Source: Nilaparvata lugens
Lineage: Eukaryota; Arthropoda; Insecta; Hemiptera; Delphacidae
Reading direction: 5' to 3'
Length of the DNA stretch: 64,000 nt
Assembly: GCF_014356525.2 (NCBI RefSeq)
Contig: NC_052505.1
Location: 23,705,432-23,769,431, forward strand
Position numbers and translations under genes: made by a program. Each line of letters begins with the position of its first letter. The stretch's first letter is position 1. Below are positions 22,898 to 36,736 of the stretch, piece after piece. The notes below the pieces were generated by a model. The model saw only the letters and a program-made list of their open reading frames with translations, ran no database searches and was not told where the DNA came from.

Positions 22898-24218
22898 TTA
22901 TTTGGTTTCATCCAAGTCAGAGTCTATATTTCTGCTAGGAATCTTCTACTAAATGAAGATTATCAATGCCAAATATAATTTCAACTAATTTTTGAGAATG
23001 AGTTACACCTGCTCACTATACAATAGAGTATAATATTGTATTGCTTTTGTATATTATTGTATACGTCGAGGTGCAACACCAGAGTCCATCTTTCCATAAA
23101 AACCTACAAGCATAATTTATAAATGAATATCGTAGCTATTGCATCGTAGCTGTTGATGAATGCATAATGCGATACAAATCATGAATGAAACCACAATATC
23201 CATGAAATGTATACTGCAGAAAAGTAAAAAACATATCAATGTCATAGAGAAACGACTGGAAATACCTGTTTTACACCACAGTGAGCTGCTGCACGAGTCA
23301 ACGTACACTAGGGAGCAGTTATTTAGTAGCCTTAAATCGTACCTGTAACAATGCAAAAGACCATCATTAGTCAAGAATAAATAATCACAGTGAATTCAAA
23401 TGTAGTCAAGAATAGTGCTTAGCTCATTAGAGGATATTATATGAATGAATACTAAATCTCACGTGCAACAATGGAGAAAGACAATCATTAGTAGTGAATA
23501 ATAAATTACTGCTGCTTATCAGATTGAAATCAAATTCGGGAATGCTAAATTGGCTGCAATATTGTCATAGATACACTATAGAAACACAGGTCCATCCAAA
23601 TTTAAATTAGCTCCCTCACTTCCCGGAAGATGCATCAAAATGCTGATTCACATTTGATACATGCTGTTACAAGAATTCAAATCAATGTAACCGGTCTGAC
23701 AACATTGTTTTACTAGTTGGAACGTTTTGTGTTACACATTAAAGCACTCGTAAATCTTATCGAAAACACGATGGATGTCCCGGGAGAAATGAGTCATATG
23801 TATGCTGAACATGAATAAACTTTTTTTACGGCTTTAAAAATGTCACTTGACGTACATTCGTTTGATTAATTGAGGCACAGCGCAACATTCTAGCTTCGAT
23901 TTATGCCTGGGGGGAATAGGAGTTTATCAATAATAACAATAAAAAACGCTCGAATTAATTCAAGGGAACGAATTTTCAATAATTTTTGTTGATAACGGGC
24001 TCAAGCCCCATCAAGATACAGGAGGAAACCAGATTTATGTAATTTGTAATTAATGTTGTCACTCTGTTATGTTTGAATAGAATTCTCTCCATTTTCCAAC
24101 AATTTTGTCACGATATAAAATATTATTTCCATAATCCTCCAGCAGTCAAATATGAGTAACGGAGAAGGCTGATATCATTTGAATAAACTTCTTGCAATTT
24201 CGATATTACTGTGTATCA
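22898..24218. other. Non-coding spacer
   Basis: AT-rich. A degenerate duplication is visible, with similar AACAATG...ATCATTAGT...GAATAA segments at about 23,345-23,390 and 23,467-23,512. No gene recognised. Confidence 0.4.
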
Positions 24219-24310
24219 GAGATTGACAATGGTTTAACAACCGAAACCGGTCTTTCTAACTATCAATAAAATTTGTGGTTTTAGACAATTTCTGAGTATC
24301 TTCATTTAAT
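24219..24310 (+). repeat. Retroelement 3'-end-like segment
   Basis: ACAACCGAAACCGGTCTTTC followed by CTATCAATAAAATTTGTGGT resembles the 3' ends of several arthropod non-LTR or Penelope-like elements that end in a polyadenylation-like AATAAA. Limits and family are unknown. Confidence 0.3.
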
Positions 24311-26010
24311 ATGAATAATCACCACAATATCAACTCCTCAACTACACAAAAAGCTACTGTGTATCATCCATTCATCGCAATAGGTCAACTTGAAAGTTTC
24401 ATTACATAGAATATGTTACACCAGTTATACCAGTTACAAGCTACACCAGTAGCCTGTATCTCCTTTGAGACGAAAATAATACTCTATAATTAGCTCATAT
24501 GTGAATTGAGAAATAGGTTGACAAATATTGGATCCACATACAATACGATACAATAAGTAACATCCATTGTAATTAAGAGCTGATGTTGTGGAGTTGGTGA
24601 GGGTAGTTGGTGTGGAGGAAAACTGTAACTTATCCTCTTAGGGGCTGGCACCAGTGTGAACCAGTGGCTGTTAAGGGGTGAAGTACAACTTAAGGGATGA
24701 AGTACAACGCAGCGTGTTTCGAGAGAAGAGCACACCGTAATTTCCTTGGGAATGTTCGGAAACTCGGGCAACACACTCAACAATTCATACACATGCTGGC
24801 CATTCACTCGCTACCCCAACATGCACCTTCACTCCTTTATTATTATTGTTATTTCGGGTATCAACTCCAACAAGAGAATGTATTGCGAGGGAGAGATAGA
24901 ATGACAGCAGAAGGAAGGAAGATAGAGATAGAGAGAGAGAGAAAGAGGATGAAGGCAGAAGGCAGGAAAATAAGTAGAGCTACTTGAGAGAGAGAGTCAT
25001 CTACGAGAGAGTAACATCAGGTGTAGCTATGTGGGAAACCCGGGAAAGTGTCAAGGTTGACAGATAGATCTGTTCAAAACCTTGGTGAGTACAAAGCTTT
25101 TGAGAATAACTCAGGAGCTATAGGAATGTATCTAACTGATGTAGAAAATGGGAACTCATTAAAACCTTCCAAAGATTAACATATTTGTATGGTTAATTAA
25201 CAATTTGATTTCCAACATAGGCGCTATGCGGAGCACAAATTCGACTCCTTCCAAGCGTTCTTAACGTTTATCACTATTATAGTAATAGGTATATACATAC
25301 AACTCATCGAAGCAATCTGTTATTCCAAACAACATAAGTTAGCGTGCTTTCACTAATTAAAATACGACAGTATATTCAATATACATCATGGTTGACCTTT
25401 GATAAAGGAATAACCTTTTGTTGAAGGATTCAAAAGTCAGTCTTGAACGAGAATCTGAGAATCAATTACAATAAAAATCATTCAAGTATTGAATTTCTTT
25501 ATCTATTGCGAAGAGCTGTGTTTTTGTACAGTGTCACAACATTGAAATAACAGCTTGTAGAAAATTCATCTTAGAAGTGGTTAATTTAACATGTAGTACA
25601 AATTTCAATACAGAGTATTCTTATCACTTAGAATCTATTTCCAACAGTCAAAGTGAGTTTATCAACTTCAAGAATGCAAGAGTTTGAACTCATTGTTGTT
25701 GGAGGATTACTAATGATTTATCGATTAATTTGATTGTCTTGAAAGTTCTAATCACCGGTATACAAAGCATCACCAGTTTGGAATTGTTTGAATAGTTTCT
25801 CTCAACATAAATACTAAAAACTTCTTGAAAAATAAAGAATCATAAATTTAATTTTCGATTTTGAATTCGGAAAATGCGAGACCATATAACTTACAATTGG
25901 ATAACTTTTCACCTTACCGCAATGTATTCATATTATTACATGTAAAAACAAAATCTAATCAAGAAAGAGAGTAGAAATTGATTTCGACCACAGCACAGTA
26001 GTAGAAATGT
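24311..26010. other. Non-coding spacer
   Basis: Contains a purine-rich GAGAGA stretch at about 24,880-25,015. Nothing else recognised. Confidence 0.4.
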
Positions 26011-26112
26011 ACAGTAAGATTCACTTCATACGGTCAGCATCCCTTTACAATAGCATTAATGCGTCTTATTCATCAGCCAATGCTGACAGTTTCAAGTAAG
26101 TCCCACTATAGA
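26011..26112. repeat. Palindromic MITE family P copy, nearly full length
   Basis: Outer left AGTAAGATTCACTTCA, inner CGGTCAGCAT, middle ATTAATGCGTCTTATTCA, inner right AATGCTGACAGTTTCAAG, outer right CACTATAG. This is one of the clearest copies of the full arm order. Confidence 0.78.
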
Positions 26113-28583
26113 TGATAGAAAGAACTGTACGTGAACTTTTATTGGATTGCTGCGAATCCTCACTTGACAAAACAAATATTCGAGACAGAAATCTTTTGAT
26201 TGGATTGCATGCCGTCCTCACTCTCAACGCTTCTCACTTCCACCTCCAGAAGTCCAATCTCGCCTCTCACTTCTCCCTTCTGCATGGTCCAATCTCCTCG
26301 ATTTATTCTGGAAGTTTTCCTCTGTTGAGGGAGTCTGCTGACAGAGATTCCCCCGGGCTGTCACTCCAACTAACTCCCGATGTGAAAGAAAATACGATTC
26401 GAAAATTATAACTGTCAACTTACTGTCCTTTTGTTCCATGACAAGTCTTATCTACCCACTCTATGTTTCTACAGGACTACAGGATGGGGTTGTTCATTGT
26501 TTTCTTTGGGATGATCTCATGGTAAAGTAGAGTTTTCTTGATAATAAGTTATATACAGAGTAACCCACAAACCTTAAAACATCAACAGTACAAATCATAT
26601 TATCTGAAATGTGAAATTTGGTTTCAGTTACAGTTGGTGAAGAGACTCAACCACGCTTGACAGTCATCTTTTTTTTCTTTTTTGTGGAGTAAATAATCAA
26701 TATCAAAGAATTGAAATGCCAATCCATCCCCAGTTTTTCTCACTATTTGCCATCTTCTTGGTGGATCTTTAAAAATGTATGGGTCTTGTTTCAAAACTAC
26801 GTTGAGTACCTGGAATACAGTGATCATAAAAGTATGAGAGCAGTATTACGGAATTGCCTTTTCAAAATATAATGATGAAGGTTGGCTTTGAAGTAGAATT
26901 CATGTGAAATGGAATAGTTCTTTTCAGGATGGATTTTTTCAATAGAGCTGATGCACCTGTTTGAACTTTTCCTTTAGCAGTTTTCTTTGATAAAACTTCA
27001 TATTATCTATTCTATTCCCTATATCTCTCTCATCAAGATTTTATATTTTGATTATAATTATTCGCAAATATCTCTCTCCTTTCATCTGGAGAGAGTATTC
27101 TCTTTGATGTTCTCTAAATGTATCGTTCATTGAAGAGAAGCTCAATAATTCAAGCTTTAGAAAGCTGTGTACAATATACCACCTTCATTCACCATCCAAA
27201 ACTCATTATTGTTGAAGACTCTCCCAATAGTCAAGCTCAACTCAACAGAACTTTCAAGTTCTAATGGATCTTCTCAACGCCCGGCTCCATCTCAAACTTC
27301 GACTCATCCCTATTTTTGCCTGAATAGGTAATCTGATGACGAAACGAAACCACAAACTTGAGTATTTGCGAACAACAAGGCCGATTCGTGGGCTGTGTGA
27401 TTAACAATTCAAATAAGCAATGAGTATTACTGGGTGGGAAACTCTTGGAAAATGGTAATTTCCATTCGAGTAGCGAGGAGATTCTAGAGGAAAAATGCGG
27501 GATTAATCCTGGAGCAAACCCGACAAATGGAGTTGAGTTTGCAAATTATCAGACTTGACCAACTGCGAATCGCAGCCGGCCAAAATTAATAACTCTTTCC
27601 ACGTCCGCAAGCTGTAAGCTCCATTCAAAAACCGTGAGCTTACTGCGTGGCTGGTGGAGTGAGCATCGTTTCAATGGGAAGTATTTTATAAGGAACTCTG
27701 ACATTTGAAAGTGAACCCCATCATAGCTTCTACGCTTCAACTACTTACCAGCTTACCACTCATGATAATGCAGATGAAATATTATGTTCAATACAGTCAG
27801 CAGTTGTGATAAGTTTCGAAAACAGTCGAAACTTCAGCCTATGATACTCAGATAACTTATTGAATAATCTTCTGTGTTTGGATTTTCATTATTTATGATC
27901 TACTCCTGTTAACTGTGTTTGTTATCTTCTGGAAAGAGTAGGCTAGGAGTGGGAGAAGGAGGATGAAGAATTTGTGGAATTCATACTTCGATGAAATCAT
28001 TTGTTTCAAGGAAGAGGAAACGGTTTTTATGTGTTAGGTACATATATTAATGTGCCACGAACATGCGCATTTCACTCCTCATCAGCTGATCATATTCTTA
28101 TCAAAAAATAAGAATATTTCCATTCTTATAATTTATAATTGAAATTATTATGTATTTGTGCAGAAACATAAACTTTCATAAATGATAAGTATATCATCAG
28201 TTGATGAAAATTGAAATGCGTGTCTTTGTGACGCGTAAGTCTATATGCATGAATGCTTATATACGAGCGACTATATTGGCTGTTATACGTATAACACATT
28301 CATTAGAAGATTTACCGGTAGACGGAGAGCTTGAAATATTTCTATCACTCATGAAACGACCTTCAGTTAAACGAATGGAAGTTTCTCAATCATTCATTAA
28401 TTCATTTGAAATAACAATCAAGTAGGCCAATCATAACTAACAAACAACAAAGAATTGAGGGAGGGAGTGACTGAATCTGTTAATGGCCAACAAAAAAGAT
28501 CATTAATTGAAGGACAAGAGTGACACTATTAATGATTTGTGGCCCATCATTAAATGCCCTTCACGATTAATCATCCAACGATG
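26113..28583. other. Non-coding spacer
   Basis: No supported gene. Frames at 26,112-26,411 (+) and 28,201-28,425 (+) show no domain. Moderately AT-rich. Confidence 0.4.
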
Positions 28584-28669
28584 TGATTACCGGCTCTACT
28601 TGATAACATCAAATCCAATAATCGAGTGATTACCGATATTACTTGATAACATCAAATATGTAATGACGA
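28584..28669. repeat. 43-bp tandem duplication
   Basis: GTGATTACCG followed by TACTTGATAACATCAAAT occurs twice, 43 bp apart (28,584 and 28,627). Confidence 0.8.
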
Positions 28670-29634
28670 TTCTGATGAGGTTCTGTTCTGTGCCTTCAAA
28701 AATCGTCGTTATGAGCATTTGAATCTAAAATATGACGTCACACTGTGATGTAATCGCAGACGATTGGTAATGTAGCCTATATTGGTATGGATGGGTTTCA
28801 AATTAATCCTTTGCTGGGTACTGAGATATCCTAGTGGGCATGATACACAAGTAGTTTTGGTTTAAATGGAATACTTTTGAAAAAAATTGATTTTATTGTA
28901 GGCCTACTGGAATGTTGCAAGAAGTCTCAAATTGAGCTTTGAATTGTCGAAATTATCTCATAATCTGCAAACACCCATTTCTCATGTGATGATATGGTGT
29001 ATGATATTGTAAGTAGGCTTTGTAAAGTATTTTGAAGAAATATATTTGAAGGAGTGATTTCCTGCAGTACTCAAGTGAAAGATAATTAGTTTTTTGAAAA
29101 ACTAATGTACGTTTCATATTACAGTAGCCAATATCAGAAGTATAGGCCTATGTTGTATATTGTGAAATAGTTATCATGAAATTATTTCGAAAATCAATCA
29201 TATCTTATTGGATATGATAGTATATAATATTATTTTATAATAACCTATATGGTAGTAAATGTTTTAGTAAATAATTCACATGTTTAGTCCCTTGGTCTGG
29301 CATTTTGTATCAACTGCCTTAGTAATTCAGTAATGTCCTATGTAGTCGCCCTAGTGAACAGTGTCAGAATAGTTGAATACGGTAACGTACACATTTCAAT
29401 GAGAATTCTTTGAAACATAAATATGTCACAATAATTAGGTTAATTCAATATAGTAGCTCCAGGAAAACACACATTTACTCCCTTCCTTTGAAATGAACGA
29501 GGACAAAATTACATCCAATTCACTTTATATGATACAAGATAAATATTTGACAGCCGAAATTGTTATTCGTTAAATATCGTTTTCCCCTGTGACGCTGTTC
29601 TAAAATGATACAGCACATAAAGTAAATTCCATGG
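28670..29634. other. Non-coding spacer
   Basis: AT-rich sequence with scattered TAGGCCTA words; no gene recognised. Confidence 0.4.
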
Positions 29635-30480
29635 TAGATGGAAGGAAGAGAAGAGAAAGAAGATGTGAACTGAAGAGGGAAAGAGAAAGTGAATTTGAAG
29701 ATAAAGAGCATAAGAGAGAAATTAGAGATAAGGAGAAAATAGAAGATTAGAGAGGTAGATAGTAGAATGTGATAAGGGAAGAGAGAAGAATAAGGTTACA
29801 AGAAGAGAAGGATTATGGGAAATAGAGTGAAGAGATAGGATTGACATGAGAGAGAATAGATGGGGTGAAGGTTGAACAGAAGAGAGGAATTTATAAAGAG
29901 AGATAACGATGAATGGATTTGAGATATGTTCGTGAGACAATGGAAAAAAAGAGGAAAAGAGAGACAAGAAAAGAAGGGAACAAGAGAGGAAGGAGAAAAA
30001 GACAGAAGAACGAGAGGGTGATGAGAAGGGGAAGAGGAAGGGATGAGAAAATAAAGAGTAGAAGAAGAGGAAGAGAGAGGGAATGTGGTTGAAATAGAAA
30101 GATAATAAAGATCAGGTGGAGAGAACATTGAGCCCATGATAAGAGTAGGCCTAGAAATAGACGAATTATGTGGTGTAAATGAAGAGTGAAATAGAAGCCA
30201 AACTGAAGATAAAATTAAGAAAAAGAGAATTTAAAAAACAATGAACAGGAATAAAAAGGGAAAGAACATATTATTTATTATATGGAGTGTATAACGCAAA
30301 AGGGTAACAAAAAATTGGTGTAGAGTATAGAGATTAGTGAATACAGAGAAAAGGGACACAAGAAAACAAGAGGAAGGAAAGGGTAAACAACAAATAAGGT
30401 GGAGAGTAACAGGAAAGAAAGATGAAGAAAATATATAGTTGAAGAAGAGATGGTCGAGATAAAGGCTAGTAAAGGTGGAG
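29635..30480. repeat. Polypurine region
   Basis: The + strand is AG-rich (GAGAGAA, GGAAGAG words) for about 850 bases without a simple repeat unit. Minus-strand frames here are Ser/Leu/Phe-rich artefacts. Confidence 0.85.
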
Positions 30481-30580
30481 TGAAAGGGTGTTTGCTGTAT
30501 GGTTAGAGGAAGCGCCCGGTCAGGTTGACTGTAGCTGTTCACTTTTCACTTCAAAGAGAGGCACAGCGATTAATTTGGTG

Positions 30581-30686
30581 CTACAGTGCGATCCACTCCC
30601 ATATCTGTCAGCATTCCTTCCAAAAAGAATCACTGTTCCCCATATAACCAATGCTGACAGTTGTTAGTGAATCTCTCACTATAGTG
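30581..30686. repeat. Palindromic MITE family P copy
   Basis: Outer CTACAGTGCGATCCACT, inner CTGTCAGCATTCCTTC, middle AATCACTGTTCCCCATATAA, inner AATGCTGACAG, outer GTGAATCTCTCACTATAGTG. Nearly full length. Confidence 0.8.
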
Positions 30687-30746
30687 TAGATGGCAGTGGC
30701 AATTTGTCGCGCCCAATTCAATGGACTTATACACTGCACTGGACAT

Positions 30747-30847
30747 CTATGGTCTTATTCACTTTAAACAGTCAGCATAGGTTAGATGGGAAGCATTGGT
30801 GTTACCCATTAGGAATGCTGTGTGTTGGAAGTGGATTTCAATATAGG
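30747..30847. repeat. Palindromic MITE family P copy, opposite orientation
   Basis: TTCACTTTAAACAGTCAGCAT, then AGATGGGAAGCATTGGTGTT, then TTAGGAATGCTG. The middle is the reverse complement of the neighbouring copy at 30,581, so two copies sit about 60 bp apart in opposite orientations. Confidence 0.75.
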
Positions 30848-30894
30848 TACACTAGTCGAGAACGGCTGGTGGGTCAATGAAAATAAAATCCGCT

Positions 30895-31470
30895 TGAATT
30901 GGTTTCTTCTACTTGTTTTTATCTTTCTTCCCGCATTTTCTTCTTTCTCCTATCCTTCATTGTCTTTCTCCTTCACATTCTTCAATTTCCACTCATCTCA
31001 TATTTTCACTGCCTTTAAAGTACTTTTCCCCTTCTACATCTTCTGTATACTTTCTTTTTACCTCCTCTTCCACCTCCTCTACTCTCCTTTCCCAACTATT
31101 TAAGGAATCTTTATCACCTTCTTGGACGTTGTTCATCTCCGCTTTTGCTCGTACTTGGTTACGTCAAGAAAATTCAAAACTCTAACATCTATTCCTTTTT
31201 CTTCTTTCAAGATTGACGTTGAAGATAGAGGAAGTGACTGTTAACAATATTGCACCGTTGTCTACTATTTCATCATATTCTCTGTCTCCTTTTTTACTTT
31301 GATCTTGTTTTCTTGGTTTTCTCCAGCCACTTTTTGCTCTTTTTCATTTATCAATTCTTTTACTTATTCAATTATTACATTGTGTACGAATAATCAACTT
31401 CTTCCTCTTTACACATGCTTTCATCCTTCACACTTTCTTCCAAACTCTTCTTCTTTTTCTATTCTCGCAT
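30895..31470. repeat. Polypyrimidine-rich region
   Basis: The + strand is rich in TTCTCC and CTTCTT words, with breaks, over nearly 600 bases. Hydrophobic/Ser-rich open frames across it are compositional. Confidence 0.65.
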
Positions 31471-32950
31471 GCTCTCGTGAATGGCGTAGTAGCGGTGAAA
31501 GTAGGAATAAAAAGCACAACTTTCCGACGTATCATCAAATATTCATAGACGTCTTTGCGGAGTCCGTAGACGATTTTAGGACGCAGTCAGGCCCTTTTAT
31601 GGGTGGGTGTGGACGAGGAGCAGGAGGAAAAGAAGGAGATGGCAGAGAGAGGAAGGGTTGCAAGGGTGTTTTCATGACAAACTTCTCCAATGCCCATCTA
31701 TACTAGTCGACAGCAAGGGGTGGCTTCTAAAAGCACACCCTCATTCATGTATGATTGCATGAAGTTTCGAATATTTCCTAGGATGGAGAGTGTTATATGC
31801 ATGGGAGACATAATGAATGTTATTAATGAAAGTTTACCTGGGAAAATGAAGATGACCTTTCAGGATAAGTTATGATTCGAAGGAATTAATCAACCCAAAG
31901 AGCTTCAATCAACAGAAAATGTTAAAACATTGAGATTTTCAATCATGAATTATTTGATTGTATTATCCCTGTACTCCCTTCAGGAGTTTACAGATCTTAC
32001 TGTAAAATTCCGTTACTGGTCATGATTGTTTGTCTTAAGATTGTGTGTTCTTTATGATTTGTTTGTCTTGATGAGTATTGACACTATTCTCAAGGTCTCC
32101 TCAAACTTGGCTACTCCACGCTGAAATACGTCTTCTATCTCCCAATGTTAAATCCAAGCTACGAATCTGTACCGTCCACATTCGTAGCTAGTGTTTGAAA
32201 CGGAAAAGAATTTCCGTTTGTGCGTAAACTTCCACAGTTGACGACGACAAGCATTGTTGACATTAATATTGTCCAAATTTCAAGTATGCTAAAACACCTG
32301 ATCAAATAACTTTTCATTATTTGTGTGTATTATTCTAGAATGAAAACATTTCTAATAGTATCTACAGTATTAAAAGTATAAAATGCATAAACTCAACCTA
32401 CCTCAATGAAACATAATTAAACATAATATTTTAGGTTATTTAGACAAATTGGAATCTACCCAATGTGAGATCCTCACCCTGTCGTAGTCGACGACGGAAT
32501 TCACGCACAAACAAAACCCCAGCTTCAGATTTAACATTGAGAGATATGAGCATAATAATTTAACAATGCAAGAGGAGCATATGATGTGAATGAGAAGATT
32601 CTAATATTAAGGAATTTTCAGTTCCCAATTAAGATGAACTGGTCCAAAACAAATTTTAAATTGTCAATCTACGCTTTGAGAAACAAAAACACTTCCCAAA
32701 CCTTCCCATTCCAATTAATTATAACACATGTCAACTTTTTCCAGAATTATCATAAAAAATAATGACATAGGATTATGATTCAAATATGGATTTGCCACTG
32801 GAAAATCACACTTCTGATGTGAAAATGATGAGCACATTAAAAAGAAAAATCCATTGATGCTGAGAAAAACATTTATTAGACGGTGAGGCCACGGAAAATG
32901 GCTGAATGCATTGACCAGATGATGGATGCGTCTAATAACGCTGGATGAAG
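31471..32950. other. Non-coding spacer
   Basis: A purine- and GC-richer patch at 31,600-31,670, then AT-rich sequence. No gene recognised. Confidence 0.4.
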
Positions 32951-33040
32951 AGAGCTTCCAACTGTCAGCATTGATTGAATGGCAAGCATTGATGTTATTT
33001 GAGGACATGCTGACAGTTGAAAGTGAATCTGACTGTGTGA
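32951..33040. repeat. Palindromic MITE family P copy
   Basis: TTCCAACTGTCAGCATTGAT, then GAATGGCAAGCATTGATGTT, then ACATGCTGACAGTTGAAAG and TGAATCTGACTGTG. Arms are well preserved. Confidence 0.8.
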
Positions 33041-33689
33041 TCTTTGGAAAGAGGTCGTGTAATTTACATACTGCCACCGTTCACAGAAGAGTTTTCCATC
33101 AGTCATCAATTATTCTCTCAATGGCAGAATGATGCATCGGTGAGAGATTCATCAAATAAGGCGCATTCCATCAAGCATTTAAGGCCAGCACTCATTGATA
33201 GTTGAATGATTCTTTCGAAATGAATTATTAGAATGGATTCCTTAGATTTATTATGGTGGAATTCATGAGAAAGAAAACACAACAGGTTCAATGTTAATTT
33301 CACTTTTCTATTTGACAAAGGTCAAGGATATTCATTTGAATTCTTCTATGTTTGGTTTTGACGCATCTAAATTTAAAAATCTACTAAGTGAAAATAATTG
33401 AGGACTGAAAATTCTGTGGAATGAACAACTACAAGACAACCCATTTCGGACTATATGTAACCTTATCTTTTTACTTGGGAGAGGAATAGCACGAGGTTAC
33501 CATATTTTTCTCTCCCTCTCATTTTGTATGAATAAATCAATAAAAAATTCAAAGATGGAAGATGATGATAAACTCTCTTTCTAATGGTAATATTTTCAAA
33601 TTGTTTTATTTGAAATAGTATTAATTATAATAAAATCAAGTGTTTGCTGCCTAATAGCTTCAACTTTTTTTATTTGACTCAACTCACTT
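33041..33689. other. Non-coding spacer
   Basis: AT-rich; nothing recognised. Confidence 0.4.
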
Positions 33690-34125
33690 CATTTTAGTAT
33701 TTGGTGCAGAACTTAAGATTGTATAATCACTTGATGTAATTGCATTTTATATTAATGTATTTATAGTCATCATCATAAATGTTTCTACATTTAATTTCTT
33801 ATTTCCAATATTAATTTGTTTAGTTGTATTTAAAATTTTCTTTAAATATTCAAGTATTATTTCATTTCACTCATTTTTCATTTTAGTATTTGGTGCAGAA
33901 CTTAAGATTGTATAATCACTTGATGTAATTGCATTTTATATTAATGTATTTATAATCATCATCATAAATGTTTCTACATTCAACTTCTTATTTCCAATAT
34001 TAATTTGTTTAGTTGTACTTCAAATTTTCTTTGTTTTTCAAACGATTAATGTAATGGAAGCAAAATGGATCATTGATCTGTTGCTTCCAAATATTCTTGT
34101 TTTCAATAAATAAATAAATAAACTC
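33690..34125 (+). repeat. LINE-like 3' UTR with internal duplication and TAAA tail
   Basis: A segment starting CATTTTAGTATTTGGTGCAG occurs at 33,690 and again at 33,889 (period 199 bp). The second unit passes into GAAGCAAAATGGATCATTGA and ends TTTTCAATAAATAAATAAAT. The simple TAAA tail suggests a + strand non-LTR retrotransposon 3' end. No coding part is attached. Confidence 0.6.
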
Positions 34126-35130
34126 ATTGATTTTAATTTGGGAGAAAAAACGTTCTGGGCAAGAAGTCTTCGTTGTTAGTCTTCAAGAATTATTTAAAAA
34201 CATTTTGCGAATCAATGTTCATTAATGAACAAAATTGTTCATGAATAACAAACAAGCACATCAACATTGAAATAAAATTTCAAGTTTTAGATGGTTTAGA
34301 TGGCTATAGCCTACTTTCAGTCTTCGATCATCGAATGTAATTTAACGGGATCAATTCTATAACAGTCTCTGAATTTTCAAGAATATTAACAAGATTCCTT
34401 CGATGACAGAAATCATTTGAATTAGAAAGTTAAATCTACATAATTTGGAAACTTCCTTCTTTACCTGATGACTCAATTCAATTCAATTAACAAATAATTG
34501 GAATTTCCCCGCGACTAAACAAACAAATTTAAAACATCTGTAATTTATTTCAATAATAACGATATTCACTACATTTCTACGAATTTAATTTACTTTAGGA
34601 ATAGCTGCACCACAAATAATCTTCATAACTTTTCACATGTTGAATAAATAGGTGACTACAAGAAAATTGGGTCACCAGATGTAGAAGGTGGGTACCCACT
34701 ATAATAGATGGTTGAATGTTTCAAGGGGCACATGACTATGTGAAGCCGCTTCAAGAGATGGAGCAGCAAACATTGTGCTACTCCATCTCACAATCATGAA
34801 ACCCTCTTGAAGTTCTACTTGAAGCTACACCGTCCAATAATACTAATGGAGAGACAGTATTCTCCTTTGAGGCAAAGCGGCTGCGGCTCACTTACATGGA
34901 TAATCTTCTTGCAGTAAAAAAGGTTCTGTTTCCGGTAACAAAGGAGTTTTACAAGTGTGTTCTATCTCTTGCTCCACCACAATCTTCATATAATCTGTCT
35001 TTGTCTATCAGCTTGTGAAGCTGCTGAGCTTAATAAGCTGCACCCAATATTAACTGATTGAATGCTTTCATGTTAATTAGGCCGTACGATGAGAGCTGTG
35101 CTATACTGGATGCTTCACATCGCCCAGTTC
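34126..35130. other. Non-coding spacer with small hairpins
   Basis: Contains an inverted repeat GAGATGGAGCAGCA / TGCTACTCCATCTC at 34,754-34,790. No gene recognised. Confidence 0.4.
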
Positions 35131-35220
35131 TATTCACTTTCAACTGTCAGTATTTCTAACAAATAACAGCGATGCTCCCCATTCAACTAACGCTGTCAGC
35201 TTGAGACGAGCCTAGCTATT
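35131..35220. repeat. Palindromic MITE family P copy (first of a pair)
   Basis: TTCACTTTCAACTGTCAGTA, then AAATAACAGCGATGCTCCCC, then AACGCTGTCAGCTTGAG. It abuts another copy. Confidence 0.78.
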
Positions 35221-35316
35221 GTGAGATTCACTTGAAACTGTCAGTATTCCTCAGATATAACACCAACGCGTCCCATTCAACCAACACTGACAGTTCGAGG
35301 TGAATGTAACTACATG
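35216..35316. repeat. Palindromic MITE family P copy (second of a pair)
   Basis: GTGAGATTCACTTGAAACTG, then TCAGTATTCC, then ATAACACCAACGCGTCCCAT, then ACACTGACAGTTCGAGGTGA. Same orientation as the copy immediately before it. Confidence 0.8.
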
Positions 35317-36016
35317 GAGATGGGAAGCCGAGCATTCTCATCAATCATAATAGGAACAGGATCAAAATAAGCGCCTTTGCCAGAAATTCAAGCACAAATG
35401 CATCGTTTGATGCAGGAAATGAAAGAGCTAGTATGGTTTGGGGAGTTTAATTTCTACTTCTTTGAAAAACGAATATTCGCAAGTTACTGGAAATGGGTAT
35501 GAGTATGAAATCAATTTATTTGAAGAGTCATTAAGCGTTGAAACGAAATTTCAACATAGATGTGAATTGCGATGGGAGCAGTGGAACCAACCAATTAACA
35601 ACTGGAAGTTTATAACTGAAAGAAGAGTTCTGTATAATCCTAGGCAGCATTTAAAAATGAAATGAATATTTGGATAAGAAGTCTTCCCATCGATAATTCT
35701 ATAATGAGCGAACTTTAGTAGATTGTGGGCCATAAACTATTATTCTTTGATGCCTATACATGTAGACTTAATTTTTCTTGATAACAATTTTCAGAAGTAC
35801 ATGACTTGAAAAAAAAACTATATTTGGATTTGAACTAAATATTGAGAGAATAAGATTTATCTCTTATTTGCGGATATTAATATTATTACTTCAATCATAT
35901 GGAGAAATATTACTTCAATTAGATGGTCAAAAGTGACTAGATGGTCATATTACTTCTATTAGATGGTCAAACGTAATAAGTTTTATCAATTGTGAAATAT
36001 TTTTGACCATAGCGCT
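35317..36016. other. Non-coding spacer
   Basis: A short direct repeat around TATTACTTCAATTAGATGGTC appears about three times at 35,887-35,965. No gene recognised. Confidence 0.45.
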
Positions 36017-36088
36017 CACCCTCTCTCACTCTCTCTCACACACACACAGATTCTCTCCCTATTTCTCTCTCTCTTTCTCTCTCCCTCT
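36017..36088. repeat. (CT)n/(CA)n microsatellite
   Basis: CTCTCTCACTCTCTCTCACA followed by CT-rich sequence. Confidence 0.9.
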
Positions 36089-36736
36089 ATAAAAAACAAA
36101 GTATTCTAATAGAATGGAGCGATTTTGAATGAACTCCACATAATGGTGAACAGTATAGAGAGTTGGCGATCCAATAATATCAAAGTATTGAATGGTGCTT
36201 GTGATTGAACAAAGTCCAAGTTAATATGATTACCGAGAGCACTACAGCCACAACAACCACAGTATAATAGGGCACACAAGTTTCCAATCACTGCCACACT
36301 AATATCGTACTTTATCAACAATTTTCAATATTCTGTACAAGGAAATTCATCTTTTGTCTACTACCTGGTTTTCCAATAATTACTGCATTTTCCTTATTCA
36401 TGGTGATTCTGTGATACAATATTGTATTCTCTTCATATAATAAATTATGAAGGGATCATGTCACATCATGCTCATTATGTATTGTCATGCTCATGGGAGG
36501 AAACAAGAATTCCAGTGTTCTGTTGCAGGGATTAGAGTACTTAATCCAGGGTATTTCAATTTAGAGTGGAATTGAATGAGCATGCTCACATTATTATGAT
36601 GATATCGTATATTTTTCACTTTTGGGGATTTGAATTTCAAATTATAGTATTTCACTTATGATCTATATCTCCTGTTAACTGTGTTATCCATGTATTTCTT
36701 GCTCGTATTATTCATTTGATTTAATATTCAAATAAC
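36089..36736. other. Non-coding spacer
   Basis: AT-rich; no gene recognised. It ends at the target-site GTAT of the LTR element. Confidence 0.4.
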